From positions 1-64,000 of the forward strand of contig QXYU01000009.1 in the NCBI GenBank assembly GCA_009886755.1: a stretch of 64,000 nt of DNA, written 5' to 3'. Origin of the DNA: Flavobacteriaceae bacterium. GTDB lineage: Bacteria > Bacteroidota > Bacteroidia > Flavobacteriales > Flavobacteriaceae. Numbering within the stretch: the first letter of the stretch is position 1; every line of letters starts with the position of its first letter. Of the stretch, positions 25,694 to 34,233 are shown one piece after another. The notes beneath the pieces were generated by a model that made no database searches, had not been told where the DNA came from, and worked only from the letters and a program-made list of their open reading frames with translations. The position numbers were made by a program, and so were the translations under genes.

Positions 25694-27751
25694 ATGGGCC
25701 CATCCTTCAAACGACATACCATCACTGCGGCGCTCCCTTACACCAATGGCCCCGTTCATATTGGTCACTTGGCTGGGGTCTATGTCCCCGCGGATATCTA
25801 TGCGCGCTATTTACGCGCTCGCAACAAAGAAGTTGCTTTTATCTGCGGCAGTGATGAGCACGGAGTAGCCATTGCCATCAAAGCGAAAAAAGAAGGGAAA
25901 AGTCCTCAAGAAATCATCGATAAATACGATGGTATTATCCGAAAGTCATTTGCTGATTTTGGAATCTCTTTTGATAATTACTCTCGTACTTCAGCTCCGA
26001 TTCACCATGACACGGCGTCTGAATTTTTCAAAATACTGGCGGAAAAAAATGAATTTTTGGAGAAAGACTCCGAGCAGCTATTTGATCCCGAAGCGCAAGA
26101 ATTTTTAGCCGATCGTTTTGTGACCGGTCGCTGTCCCCATTGCTCCAATACAGAAGCCTATGGCGACCTTTGTGAGAATTGTGGAACTTCTCTGAACGCT
26201 ACCGATCTGATTGACCCTAAATCCACACTCTCTGGAGCCGCTCCTGTTTTGAAAAAAACCAAACACTGGTTTTTACCCTTGGATAAATACGAACCCTTTA
26301 TTCAAGACTGGCTCCTCAACCGACGAAAAAAAGACTGGAAGAGCAATGTTTACGGACAAGTAAAATCATGGATTGATAACGGTCTACAGCCCCGGGCTGT
26401 AACACGCGACTTGGATTGGGGAATCCCTGTTCCTTTGGAAGGAGCCAAAGGAAAAGTACTCTATGTTTGGTTTGATGCCCCCATTGGATACATTTCTTCT
26501 ACCAAAGAATGGGCCGCTCAAAAAGGGATTGACTGGGAGCCTTACTGGAAAGATCAAGACACCCAATTGGTTCACTTTATCGGAAAGGATAATATTGTCT
26601 TCCACTGTATTATTTTCCCCAGTATGTTGCATGCTCACGGGGACTATATTCTTCCTGATAATGTTCCAGCCAATGAGTTTTTGAATTTAGAAGGAAATAA
26701 AATATCGACTTCAAAAAATTGGGCTGTATGGCTCCATGAGTATTTGGAAGACTTTCCCAACCAGCAAGATGTCCTGCGTTATGTTATGACGGCGAATGCT
26801 CCAGAAACCAAAGACAACGACTTTACATGGAAAGAATTCCAAACTCGAAATAATAGTGAGCTAGTAGCCATTTTTGGCAACTTCGTCAACCGAGTGGCAG
26901 TACTGACCCAAAAATACTACGATGGTGCCTGTCCCAGAGGAGAACAACTAACGGCTATCGATCAGGAAACCCTTTCGGAACTGCCTGTTTTGGTTCAAAA
27001 AATAGAAACGGCTATTGAACAGTATAAATTCCGAGAAGCGAGCCAACTAATCCTTCAAATGGCTCGCCTCGGGAATAAATACTTGGCCGAGCAAGAGCCC
27101 TGGAAAAAAATCAAAACTGATCCTAAGAGGGTAGCAGCCATTATGTATACTGCCATTCAAATAACGGCCTACTTAACCCTTTACAGTGAACCCTTATTGC
27201 CCCACACAGCCGCTAAACTCAAAAAGAGTTTGCGCCTTGAAAACTGTGAATGGAATAGTGCGAATCAGCAATTCACACCCCTCGTCGAATCGGGAAAAAT
27301 CATCCAATCTCCGGGACTACTATTTGAAAAAGTAGAGGACAACGCGGTAGAAAAACAATTGGCTAAACTTGAGCAAAGCAAAGAACAAATGGAAGAAACA
27401 CCCTCCAAAACCCCAAGAAAAGAAGAAATAGACTTCGAAAGCTTTTCAAAAATGGAACTTCGTGTGGGTTTGATAAAGTCTGCAGTACGAGTACCCAAAA
27501 CAGACAAGCTACTTCAATTTGAAATTGACTTAGGTTTTGAAACGCGCACAATTCTTTCGGGTATTGCCGAGCATTACAACCCTGAGGATGTTATAGGTAA
27601 AAAAGTAACGGTTTTGGTCAATTTAGCTCCTCGAAAAATTCGTGGTGTGGTCAGCCAGGGAATGCTTCTCTTGGCGGAAAATACAGACGGATCGCTAACG
27701 TTTATTTCACCTGAAAATCCGGATATTGCCGCCGGTTCTGAAATCAGTTAG
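25694..27751 (+). CDS. metG: Methionyl-tRNA synthetase with C-terminal tRNA-binding domain
   Basis: A 685-residue class I synthetase. The HIGH motif is VHIGHLAG (21-28), the connective peptide carries a zinc knuckle with CPHC and CENCG, and the KMSKS loop reads KISTSKNW near 336. The anticodon-binding helix bundle follows, then a Lys/Glu-rich linker and an EMAP/Trbp111-type OB domain from about residue 580 ([28 protein letters not shown]). It charges tRNA-Met in the cytosol. The promoter -7 box is 14 bases upstream. The next gene starts 5 bases after its stop. Confidence 0.96.
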   Translation: MGPSFKRHTITAALPYTNGPVHIGHLAGVYVPADIYARYLRARNKEVAFICGSDEHGVAIAIKAKKEGKSPQEIIDKYDGIIRKSFADFGISFDNYSRTSAPIHHDTASEFFKILAEKNEFLEKDSEQLFDPEAQEFLADRFVTGRCPHCSNTEAYGDLCENCGTSLNATDLIDPKSTLSGAAPVLKKTKHWFLPLDKYEPFIQDWLLNRRKKDWKSNVYGQVKSWIDNGLQPRAVTRDLDWGIPVPLEGAKGKVLYVWFDAPIGYISSTKEWAAQKGIDWEPYWKDQDTQLVHFIGKDNIVFHCIIFPSMLHAHGDYILPDNVPANEFLNLEGNKISTSKNWAVWLHEYLEDFPNQQDVLRYVMTANAPETKDNDFTWKEFQTRNNSELVAIFGNFVNRVAVLTQKYYDGACPRGEQLTAIDQETLSELPVLVQKIETAIEQYKFREASQLILQMARLGNKYLAEQEPWKKIKTDPKRVAAIMYTAIQITAYLTLYSEPLLPHTAAKLKKSLRLENCEWNSANQQFTPLVESGKIIQSPGLLFEKVEDNAVEKQLAKLEQSKEQMEETPSKTPRKEEIDFESFSKMELRVGLIKSAVRVPKTDKLLQFEIDLGFETRTILSGIAEHYNPEDVIGKKVTVLVNLAPRKIRGVVSQGMLLLAENTDGSLTFISPENPDIAAGSEIS

Positions 27752-27756
27752 ACCGC

Positions 27757-28659
27757 TTGCTGTCCATTGCCTTTGACCCCATCTATCGGCTGCCACTCCC
27801 AGAGCGGCATCGTTTTCCAATGGACAAATACGACTTATTACCCCGACAATTACTTCACGAAGGCATTTGCAGCCCCGATGACTTTCACAGTCCTCAAAAA
27901 GCAACCCTAGAACAAGTCTGTGCCATACACCACTCCAACTATGTACAGCGCTTATTGGCAGAAAACTTAACGGCAAAAGAAGTACGATCCATTGGTTTTC
28001 CCCTGACTTCTCAGCTCATCACTCGAGAATTTGTCATTGCAGGAGGTACCCTCTGGGGTTGCCACCAAGCCCTAGAAAAAGGGATTGCCTTCAATATTGC
28101 TGGAGGAACACACCATGCTTTTAGGGGCCATGGAGAGGCTTTCTGCCTTCTCAACGACCAAGCCATTGCTGCGCAGTATTTACTTGACCAAAAACGGGCG
28201 CAAAAAATTTTAATAATTGATTTGGATGTCCATCAAGGCAATGGAACCGCTGCAATTTTCCAAGAAGAAACGCGCGTTTTTACTTTTTCCATGCACGGCG
28301 CAAAAAATTATCCTTTTCGGAAAGAAATAAGCGACTGGGATATTCCAATGGCAGACCATGCGGATGATGAACTCTTTTTGGCTGAACTTCAAAAAGCACT
28401 TCCAAAATTACTAGAAGATGTACAACCTGATTTTGTCTTTTATCTCAGCGGTGTTGATGTACTGGCCACAGACAAGCTCGGACGACTCGGGATGACCCTT
28501 GAGGGCTGTAAGGAAAGAGATCGCATGGTTTTGGATTTTTGCCATCAAAATCAACTGCCCGTCCAATGTAGTATGGGAGGTGGTTATTCAGAAGCATTAA
28601 ATATTATTATTGATGCACATGCCAACACCTACCATGTGGCACGGGAAATCTACACCTAA
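27757..28659 (+). CDS. Histone deacetylase-family zinc hydrolase
   Basis: A 300-residue arginase/deacetylase-fold enzyme. GGTHHAFRGHGEAFCLLND contains the tandem catalytic His, DLDVHQGNGTA the zinc Asp and His, and YLSGVDVLATDKLGRLGMT the second zinc Asp; GGGYS closes the active site. Bacterial members act on acetylated polyamines, acetoin-type metabolites or acetyl-lysine; the substrate cannot be told. The start must be TTG at 27757, five bases after the metG stop, since the family N-terminus (IAFDPIYRLPLPERHRFPM) begins right there and no ATG precedes it. Probably cotranscribed with metG. It overlaps the convergent CBS gene by 4 bases. Confidence 0.88.
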   Translation: MLSIAFDPIYRLPLPERHRFPMDKYDLLPRQLLHEGICSPDDFHSPQKATLEQVCAIHHSNYVQRLLAENLTAKEVRSIGFPLTSQLITREFVIAGGTLWGCHQALEKGIAFNIAGGTHHAFRGHGEAFCLLNDQAIAAQYLLDQKRAQKILIIDLDVHQGNGTAAIFQEETRVFTFSMHGAKNYPFRKEISDWDIPMADHADDELFLAELQKALPKLLEDVQPDFVFYLSGVDVLATDKLGRLGMTLEGCKERDRMVLDFCHQNQLPVQCSMGGGYSEALNIIIDAHANTYHVAREIYT

Positions 28660-29123
28660 GATCTCCAGGTGTTGCTTTTGAGATTCAGCGCTGCTAGAAC
28701 CACATCTTTACGGCTCAATTGACCGACCAACTTTCCTTTTTCCAATACAGGATACCGCCGACGACTCGACTTGTGAAATAGTGAGGCCGCTTCAAAAATG
28801 CTTTTGGACGCATCAATGGTATCTACCGTTTTGGTCATAAAATTTTGCACCGACTTATCCAATATCGGCATGTTGAAATAACGACTATCAGAAATTTCTT
28901 TCATACAGTCCGCTTCGGAAATAACGCCCATCAGTTTCCCCGCTTCGTTGACAACTGGACCTCCTGAAATACGGTATTTCACAAATTTTTGCATTACTTC
29001 GTGTATCGATTGTTGAGGATGGAATACGATTAGATTTTGGCACATAATATCACGTACCAATAAATTAGGTGCTTTGATTGTTGTTTTCTTAGCACGTGGT
29101 CCTTGGAAACTTTTTACTGCCAT
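28656..29123 (-). CDS. CBS-domain protein
   Basis: A 155-residue protein made of a basic N-terminus and one tandem CBS pair: LVRDIMCQNLIVFHPQQS with ISGGPVVNEAGKLMGVISEADC (first CBS, about 22-85) and NFMTKTVDTIDASKS with RRYPVLEKGKLVGQLSRKDV (second, about 90-148). A CBS pair of this kind binds adenosine nucleotides and senses energy state or regulates a partner. There is no attached enzyme or channel domain, so the partner is unknown. It is transcribed alone, convergent with the deacetylase-family gene. Confidence 0.88.
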   Translation of the reverse strand: MAVKSFQGPRAKKTTIKAPNLLVRDIMCQNLIVFHPQQSIHEVMQKFVKYRISGGPVVNEAGKLMGVISEADCMKEISDSRYFNMPILDKSVQNFMTKTVDTIDASKSIFEAASLFHKSSRRRYPVLEKGKLVGQLSRKDVVLAALNLKSNTWRS

Positions 29124-29216
29124 AATGCTATATTTTAAATGTTTACAGTAAGATAGTAATTATTTTATAAAACGATGGGAAGCCTGTTTTAACAAGGGTT
29201 AAAATTCATTAGATCT

Positions 29217-30029
29217 ATGCGAAAAGCGCGACTCGGAATCTTGGGATGTGGTTGGCTAGGAACAGCACTGGCATTGGAATTGCTACGCAGAGGAATTCCG
29301 GTCAAAGGAAGTCGAACCCAAGCAGAGAGAGTGACTGATCTCAATCATCTAGGGATTGAAGGCAGAATTCTATCACTCAGTGAAACAGGAATCGAAGGAG
29401 ATTTGAGTTTTTTTGAGGGATTACAGACTCTAGTGATTGCCATTCCTCCTGGACTTCGGAAAAATCCAAAAGCAAACTTTATCGCTAAAATCGATTCCTT
29501 GATTGCCCATCTTCACAAAACTGCTATTGAAAAAATTATTTTTACCAGCAGCACTTCTGTCTATGGTTCAGCCACTGGAATAGTTGATGAATTGAGCACA
29601 CCACAGCCCATCACTCCGGGTGGACGTCAATTATTGGAAGTCGAAAGGCGGCTTTTGAGTTCCTTTCCAAAAGAAACCATTATAATTCGTTTGGGTGGGC
29701 TTATAGGTTCAGATCGACATCCCATTTATCAGTTACAGCAACGATCACAAATTGATCAGGCATCCAATCCGATTAACCTTATTCATCAAACCGATGCCGT
29801 TGCCGCCCTCATATCCACTATTAAACATCCCAAAAAAAAAGACTGTTACAATTTGGTGACGCCTTTTCATCCAACCAAAGTCGGGTATTACACGCTGTTG
29901 GCTGAACAATGGGGAATGACACTTCCTAATTGTGTCCTTTCGGAGGTTGCCCCAAAGAAAATTAGCAGCCAATCTTATACTACCGACTACTTGTTTTCAT
30001 TTGTAGTTGACAAATTGTTGATAGAATAA
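29217..30029 (+). CDS. NAD(P)-binding SDR/epimerase-like protein (YeeZ type)
   Basis: A 270-residue Rossmann-fold protein. The N-terminal LGILGCGWLGTAL is a GxGxxG nucleotide site that resembles the YeeZ-like atypical SDR group; FTSSTSVYG provides the Ser of the active site, but the usual YxxxK is replaced by a degenerate region (LLEVERRLL), consistent with atypical SDRs. NPINLIHQTDAVAALI matches the later part of sugar-epimerase relatives. Role unknown; probably cytosolic redox or epimerisation of a nucleotide-linked or small metabolite. Divergent from the CBS gene. Confidence 0.78.
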   Translation: MRKARLGILGCGWLGTALALELLRRGIPVKGSRTQAERVTDLNHLGIEGRILSLSETGIEGDLSFFEGLQTLVIAIPPGLRKNPKANFIAKIDSLIAHLHKTAIEKIIFTSSTSVYGSATGIVDELSTPQPITPGGRQLLEVERRLLSSFPKETIIIRLGGLIGSDRHPIYQLQQRSQIDQASNPINLIHQTDAVAALISTIKHPKKKDCYNLVTPFHPTKVGYYTLLAEQWGMTLPNCVLSEVAPKKISSQSYTTDYLFSFVVDKLLIE

Positions 30030-30078
30030 AATCAGAAGCGGAGTAGCAAAGCCTTGATTGTCTTATTTTTAAGGAACG

Positions 30079-30513
30079 ATGACATCTAAAGCTACCTTTC
30101 GTCCCATTGTTCGGATTCTTGGTTTACTCAAGAGTTCCAAGTTGGAATACCTCAAAACTTCAGAAGGTAAACACAGTACCGAAGTCAAACGGTTCCTTCA
30201 TCGACAAGCCCGATTACGGCATCATTATTTTCAAAGCCTAGAAGTGAAAATACGCAATATCGCTCCAGATACTGAAGCACTCAATATAGCAGGAGTTCAA
30301 ATGGAACAACGTTTGGTGGCTTCCTTGAATGAATCCCAAAAAACCTCTTTTGAAAGTTGTTTAGAAGTTGATAACGAACTTTTAAGCCTGTTAGAAAATG
30401 TTGATATCTCCGAAATTCCAACCAAAGATCTGACCGGTAAACTCAAGGAAGCGATTCAAAGTTTAGAATCCATGCAGAAAAAAGCAGCTTCCAAAATTAA
30501 CTCTTGGTTTTAG
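30079..30513 (+). CDS. Small helical protein of unknown function
   Basis: A 144-residue soluble, nearly all-helical protein with four predicted amphipathic helices and many Leu, Lys, Glu and Gln residues. The second helix carries His residues (RFLHRQARLRHHYFQSLE). The pattern is compatible with a ferritin-like four-helix bundle of the DUF2383/PA2169 kind, but I see no convincing metal-binding ExxH motif and do not assign a family. It is convergent with the lipoprotein gene, overlapping its end by 4 bases. Confidence 0.6.
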   Translation: MTSKATFRPIVRILGLLKSSKLEYLKTSEGKHSTEVKRFLHRQARLRHHYFQSLEVKIRNIAPDTEALNIAGVQMEQRLVASLNESQKTSFESCLEVDNELLSLLENVDISEIPTKDLTGKLKEAIQSLESMQKKAASKINSWF

Positions 30514-31022
30514 TCAGAATTTAAAGTTTCCAGTGTTTCCTCATCCCCGATACTAATGATTCTATTCAGGAAATTGTTGTATTGCATGTACATCGTATCC
30601 AGAGCAGGAATAAGAAGTTCCATCTGTTGGGTTTTGGCATAAAATTTTGCCTTTTGAACATGCACCAATACTACCTTCAGTCGGCTACGAATTGGAAATG
30701 TCTGAAGTTTTTTGGGGAATTTAGTATTGTAAAAGGATCGCGTTTGAAGATCCAATCCGTTTAAAAACAACTCCACCCCTTTGGTGTCTAGCTTGGCGAA
30801 ATCCTCAAAATCATTTGTCCAACGTGTGAGGCGTTCCCATTCATCAATATCCAATTTCACATACAGGTCATCGGGAATTTTAACCAAAGTGGGCAACGCT
30901 TTGGATATTGGATCTGCAAGTGTATCGGAAACCACTATTTCTTTCGGCTCTGGAGTTGCTTTTTTGGAATTGCAACTCGCCAAAAAAAGAAGGCATAAGA
31001 AGATGCGTGCGGCGTTTTTCAT
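30510..31022 (-). CDS. Lipoprotein of unknown function
   Basis: From the ATG at 31022 the protein has 170 residues. It starts with a lipoprotein signal peptide whose lipobox is LASC (Cys about residue 17) followed by NSKK; lack of Asp at +2 suggests sorting beyond the inner membrane. The mature part is helical with Trp and Leu repeats (DEWERLTRWTNDFEDFAKL) and a late helix LLIPALDTMYMQYNNFL. The upstream ATG at 31037 adds MYFYF, which makes a poor signal N-region. I do not recognise the family. It sits between the carotenoid genes and the helical protein gene without clear link. Confidence 0.65.
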   Translation of the reverse strand: MKNAARIFLCLLFLASCNSKKATPEPKEIVVSDTLADPISKALPTLVKIPDDLYVKLDIDEWERLTRWTNDFEDFAKLDTKGVELFLNGLDLQTRSFYNTKFPKKLQTFPIRSRLKVVLVHVQKAKFYAKTQQMELLIPALDTMYMQYNNFLNRIISIGDEETLETLNSD

Positions 31023-31043
31023 GAAGTAAAAATACAAGTTCCT

Positions 31044-31706
31044 TTAGAAATTAGGCAGTGAATTCAAACGAAGCAGTAAAATCATAAAAAACAGCAGTTG
31101 CAATAGGTAAAGGTTGTGATAAAACCACCCTTTGAGTTCCAGTCGAGAAAAGTGAATTGTGCATTGAAGGGGAAAGGCAACCAGTGCCCACCCTAAATAA
31201 TTTTGATAGGGTGCATGCCCGCCATTGAAAGTCCAAAAATCCAATACCGGGGCGATTGGTTCAATCAACACATCCAAAAACACCATCAATAGGGTCGCCA
31301 ATAGGGCGCGTGCCCATAAATTGTCCGTAAATTCTTGAGCGATTCTTCCCGTACAAATAACCAAGATTACCCAATTGGCCCCAATCAACCAAGGGACCCC
31401 CTGGAATTTTGGTCCCAGCATATCGCCATAGCTGTAATCCCCAAAAATCAATCCGTAAGTTACCCCAAGCCATTCGGCGCCCATTCCAACCATAAAACAA
31501 AGGAGACATATTCCTAAAAACTTTATTTGACGGTATTCTTGCCAAATCAATAAAGTCATTGACACTCCTAGATTGATCGGGGTAGCTTCGACAAACCAAC
31601 GAGCATCGCCGTAAATAATCCCCAGAATTCCTGATATATGAAACAACCATATCAATCCAATAGAAAGTGAGTAGGGAGATAAAAATTTTTTATTCACCAT
31701 GAGCAT
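31044..31706 (-). CDS. cruF: Carotenoid 1',2'-hydratase, CruF family
   Basis: A 220-residue polytopic membrane protein with about seven spans. GMGAEWLGVTYGLIFGDYSYGDMLGPKFQGVPWLIGANW is cut here into its recognisable pieces GAEWLG, FGDYSYG and GVPWLIG, followed by LDVLIEPIAP and WTFNGG; this set is characteristic of the CruF/DUF422 carotenoid hydratases, including the Asp and Glu residues thought to be catalytic. CruF adds water to the psi end of gamma-carotene or lycopene derivatives. The start is either 31706 or the ATG at 31700; both overlap the crtD end. Third gene of the minus-strand crtA-like, crtD, cruF operon. Confidence 0.85.
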   Translation of the reverse strand: MLMVNKKFLSPYSLSIGLIWLFHISGILGIIYGDARWFVEATPINLGVSMTLLIWQEYRQIKFLGICLLCFMVGMGAEWLGVTYGLIFGDYSYGDMLGPKFQGVPWLIGANWVILVICTGRIAQEFTDNLWARALLATLLMVFLDVLIEPIAPVLDFWTFNGGHAPYQNYLGWALVAFPLQCTIHFSRLELKGWFYHNLYLLQLLFFMILLLRLNSLPNF

Positions 31707-33165
31707 CGGGGATCATTTGAGCTGTTATTTTGGCTGAGAGTAAACAAAGAGGAATACCCCCTCCAGGATGAACACTCCCCCCACAGAAAAAAAGATTTTC
31801 TATGGATCGAGAAAAATTGGGATGACGTAAAAAAGCACTCATTCGATTGTTACTGGAAGAACCATAAAGTGCGCCGCGAAAAGAAGCGGTTTTCTCGGCA
31901 ATTAAAGGCGGGGATAAATGGGTTTCTTCCACAATCAACGGTGCTATGTCCTCTCCTAAAATACGATTTAACTTTTGCAATACCACTTCTCTTGTTTTGG
32001 CCACAAGCGAATTCCATTCTTGCCCTGTATCGGCAGGAGCGTTGATCATAACAAACCAGTTTTCGCAGCCTTCAGGGGCATCCGAAGCAACATCCTTTGA
32101 ACTAATATTAACATAGACCGTAGGGTCTTCGGAGAGTGTTTTGTTTTTAAAAATATCTTTGAATTCCTGCTGATAATCCTTAGAAAAAAAGATGTTGTGA
32201 AGGTTGAGTTGTGGAAATGCTTTTTCAATACCCCAATAGAAGATTAAGGCCGAACTGGAACGTTCCTGTTCAAGTGTTCGCTTGGGTTGTTTTTGCAAAG
32301 GCATCAAATGGCGATACGTGGGTACCACATCCATATTACTAACTACCACATCGGCTTTCAACAACTGACCGTTTACTTCAATCCCTTTCGTTTTTTTATT
32401 GTTAACCACGATTCGGTCAACTGCTTGATTCATGTGGAAACGAACCCCTTTGCGCTTGGCCAATGCCACAAGACTTTCTGAGATAGCTCCCATTCCTTGG
32501 GCAGGAATGAAAGTTCCGTAGTGTTCTTCTAAATGCTGTACCAAGCTCATAATTCCCGAAGTTTGGTAAGGGTCAGAACCATTATAGGTGGCAAAACGAT
32601 CAAAAAATTGAACCAGATAGGGATTTTGAAGTTGTTCTTTGTTGACTCTATGGAGGCTTTTGAATAACTCCAACTGCCCAAGTCCAAGAATTGCTGTTCG
32701 TGTTTCTTTATTGAGGTAAGTGTCTAATTTATGGAGGGAACGTTCTAAAAATAGCGGCGCAGTTAAGTTGTATTTTTGTTGCGCATTGTCTAAGTAGTGA
32801 TGAACTCTTTGCGCAGGTACATTGAGTTGGGTTTCGACCGTATCACAGAACTGTTTGCGATCAGCATAGGCTGTAAGTCGTGTACCATCTTCCCAAAAAT
32901 ATTCACAATGAATGTCCTTTTTTTTATACTTAAAAAAGGAAGCTGCATCTTCACCGGCAAGGGAAAACAATTCGGTTACAAAATGAGGCATGGTAAACAG
33001 CGAAGGGCCTGCGTCAAAACGATACTTCCCAAGGGTGAAAGCGGACAACTTACCGCCTGGATAGTCGTTCTTTTCGAATACCGATACCTGATATCCTTTG
33101 GTCGCTAAGCGAATACTTGTCGCGATGCCGCCGATGCCTGCACCAATGATAAGGGCTTTTTTCAC
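31690..33165 (-). CDS. crtD: Carotenoid desaturase, CrtD type
   Basis: A 491-residue FAD-dependent CrtI-family flavoprotein. The dinucleotide site IIGAGIGGIATSIRLATKG is at about 6-24, followed by VFEKNDYPGGKLS; the C-terminal end has FFCGGSVHPGGGIPLCLLSA, the FAD-binding signature of the family. Of the two CrtI-like proteins in the window this one is taken as the 3',4'-desaturase because it is coupled to cruF and the crtA-like gene, a grouping known from myxol-making flavobacteria. It overlaps crtA by ATGA and cruF by 11-17 bases. Distinction between CrtD and CrtI by sequence reading is not absolute. Confidence 0.82.
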   Translation of the reverse strand: MKKALIIGAGIGGIATSIRLATKGYQVSVFEKNDYPGGKLSAFTLGKYRFDAGPSLFTMPHFVTELFSLAGEDAASFFKYKKKDIHCEYFWEDGTRLTAYADRKQFCDTVETQLNVPAQRVHHYLDNAQQKYNLTAPLFLERSLHKLDTYLNKETRTAILGLGQLELFKSLHRVNKEQLQNPYLVQFFDRFATYNGSDPYQTSGIMSLVQHLEEHYGTFIPAQGMGAISESLVALAKRKGVRFHMNQAVDRIVVNNKKTKGIEVNGQLLKADVVVSNMDVVPTYRHLMPLQKQPKRTLEQERSSSALIFYWGIEKAFPQLNLHNIFFSKDYQQEFKDIFKNKTLSEDPTVYVNISSKDVASDAPEGCENWFVMINAPADTGQEWNSLVAKTREVVLQKLNRILGEDIAPLIVEETHLSPPLIAEKTASFRGALYGSSSNNRMSAFLRHPNFSRSIENLFFCGGSVHPGGGIPLCLLSAKITAQMIPDAHGE

Positions 33166-33872
33166 TGTATAGTGGGTTGAAATTGGGTGTCTGACGCTAC
33201 TACAAATCTAGAAAAAAGATCTTCTTTGTACCATTTCTGCGCTTTGGTTTTTCGAACGATTTCAGCATGCCCGCGATGCTTGTAAGCAAATGTATTAACA
33301 GCTTCAAAATTCTCCCAAATGCTAACCGTAGCTTGTTGAACCCAAGGCCATTCGCCCACTCCTTTATAAAAAAGAACCCCTTTTGCGGTTTCTATGGTTC
33401 GAGCCGCATGGGGCACAGATCGCCAAAAAGAGAGTAAACGATTCCTGTTTAGTGTGGCGCGAGTTAATACAGCAACTGGGGCATAAGCAAGAGTACTGGT
33501 TGTTTTTTCAATATGATTAGCAAAAGGATTGTTCCCATTCCATTTTCCGTGACTATGAACGGGAACTAACCCAATAGTGCGCTGATAGGCGGCTTTTTTT
33601 TGATAGGTTTTCCAATACGGATGATTCGCTGTAAAATTTTGATAGTCTCTGGGACTATCCCACAAGGTCAAAACGGCATAAGTACCGAAATCTGGACGGA
33701 GACTAAAGCCATTACCTCCTCCTGTTCCAAGGAATTTAAAAAACTGTAAGCCCGATGTTTTTTGAATGGCAATAGGCCCCAATAACATTTGCTTGAATGC
33801 CCAATAGCGATTGGATTCAAATTGGAAGAAATCGATATACACTCTGGAGGGAGTTGTTGGTTCTAGTTTCAT
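33162..33872 (-). CDS. CrtA-family carotenoid oxygenase, probable 2-hydroxylase
   Basis: A 236-residue protein of the spheroidene monooxygenase (CrtA) family: GPIAIQKTSGLQFFKFLGTG, GFSLRPDFGTYAVLTLWDS and VLTRATLNRNRLLSFWRSVP are typical, and the C-terminal half repeats the ABM-like fold (GVGEWPWVQQATVSIWEN, FAYKHRGHAEIVRKT). In purple bacteria CrtA makes 2-keto carotenoids; a CrtA-related enzyme of a marine flavobacterium was described as a carotenoid 2-hydroxylase of myxol synthesis, which fits the crtD-cruF context here. First gene of the minus-strand operon, behind a structured leader. Confidence 0.83.
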   Translation of the reverse strand: MKLEPTTPSRVYIDFFQFESNRYWAFKQMLLGPIAIQKTSGLQFFKFLGTGGGNGFSLRPDFGTYAVLTLWDSPRDYQNFTANHPYWKTYQKKAAYQRTIGLVPVHSHGKWNGNNPFANHIEKTTSTLAYAPVAVLTRATLNRNRLLSFWRSVPHAARTIETAKGVLFYKGVGEWPWVQQATVSIWENFEAVNTFAYKHRGHAEIVRKTKAQKWYKEDLFSRFVVASDTQFQPTIQ

Positions 33873-33897
33873 TGCCTTTAAGTTAAGCAGAAAAAGA

Positions 33898-33956
33898 AAA
33901 CGCCTCTGACTTGGATTTTAGAATTTGACTTATGGAAGTAATAAGCAGAGGCGTTT
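33898..33956 (-). promoter_or_regulatory. Long-range 11-bp stem in the crtA-like leader
   Basis: AAACGCCTCTG (33898-33908) and CAGAGGCGTTT (33946-33956) are exact reverse complements around a 37-base interior, which itself has a 5-bp stem CTTAT/ATAAG (33929-33933 and 33941-33945) stacked directly under the outer arm. In the minus direction the stem is followed by TCTTTTTCT and, 25 bases on, the crtA ATG, so a leader transcript would carry a terminator-like or attenuator-like hairpin. No known riboswitch core is recognisable. Confidence 0.5.
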
Positions 33957-33969
33957 GAAACCAAATTGA

Positions 33970-34026
33970 ATTTAAACTTGTTTAAATGTAAATAAAAAAG
34001 TTTGTACAAAACAAATAAGTTTAAAC
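33970..34026. promoter_or_regulatory. Cluster of three palindromes between crtA-like and K+ channel genes
   Basis: In 57 bases there are ATTTAAAC-TT-GTTTAAAT (33970-33987, perfect), TTTGTACAAA (34001-34010, perfect) and GTTTAAAC (34019-34026, perfect); a further CTTAAACA lies at 34052-34059. Spacing of centres is about 27 and 17 bases. They look like operators for one dimeric regulator. MerR-type light or B12-responsive regulators (CarH/LitR) often accompany crt genes in Bacteroidota, but no such gene is in this window, so the regulator is unknown. The rest of 33873-34147 has no coding frame. Confidence 0.5.
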
Positions 34027-34147
34027 AAATTTTCATCTTTTTTTATTTTTTCTTAAACAAAACAGGTAAATCATTGATAAACATGGATTTATTTTGATGT
34101 GGTATGAATTCTTAATTTTAGTATTTTTACAACACTAATATTTATAC

Positions 34148-34231
34148 ATGACACCATTTTCCGTAGCCTTTGTAGTAATAGTGACCTCCGCTATCGTTTT
34201 GTTTGCAATCCTTAGAGACATGAGTCGCTAA
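34148..34231 (+). CDS. 27-residue membrane microprotein
   Basis: The frame MTPFSVAFVVIVTSAIVLFA (first 20 residues) continues ILRDMSR and stops at 34229-34231. It is a single hydrophobic helix of about 19 residues with a short basic/acidic C-terminus, like known bacterial membrane microproteins. The next ATG, of the K+ channel, is two bases after the stop, so the two would be translated together. Upstream TATTTTTA at 34122-34129 is one base away from a -7 box. No homolog is recognised; support is its shape, position and tight coupling. Confidence 0.55.
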   Translation: MTPFSVAFVVIVTSAIVLFAILRDMSR

Positions 34232-34233
34232 TT

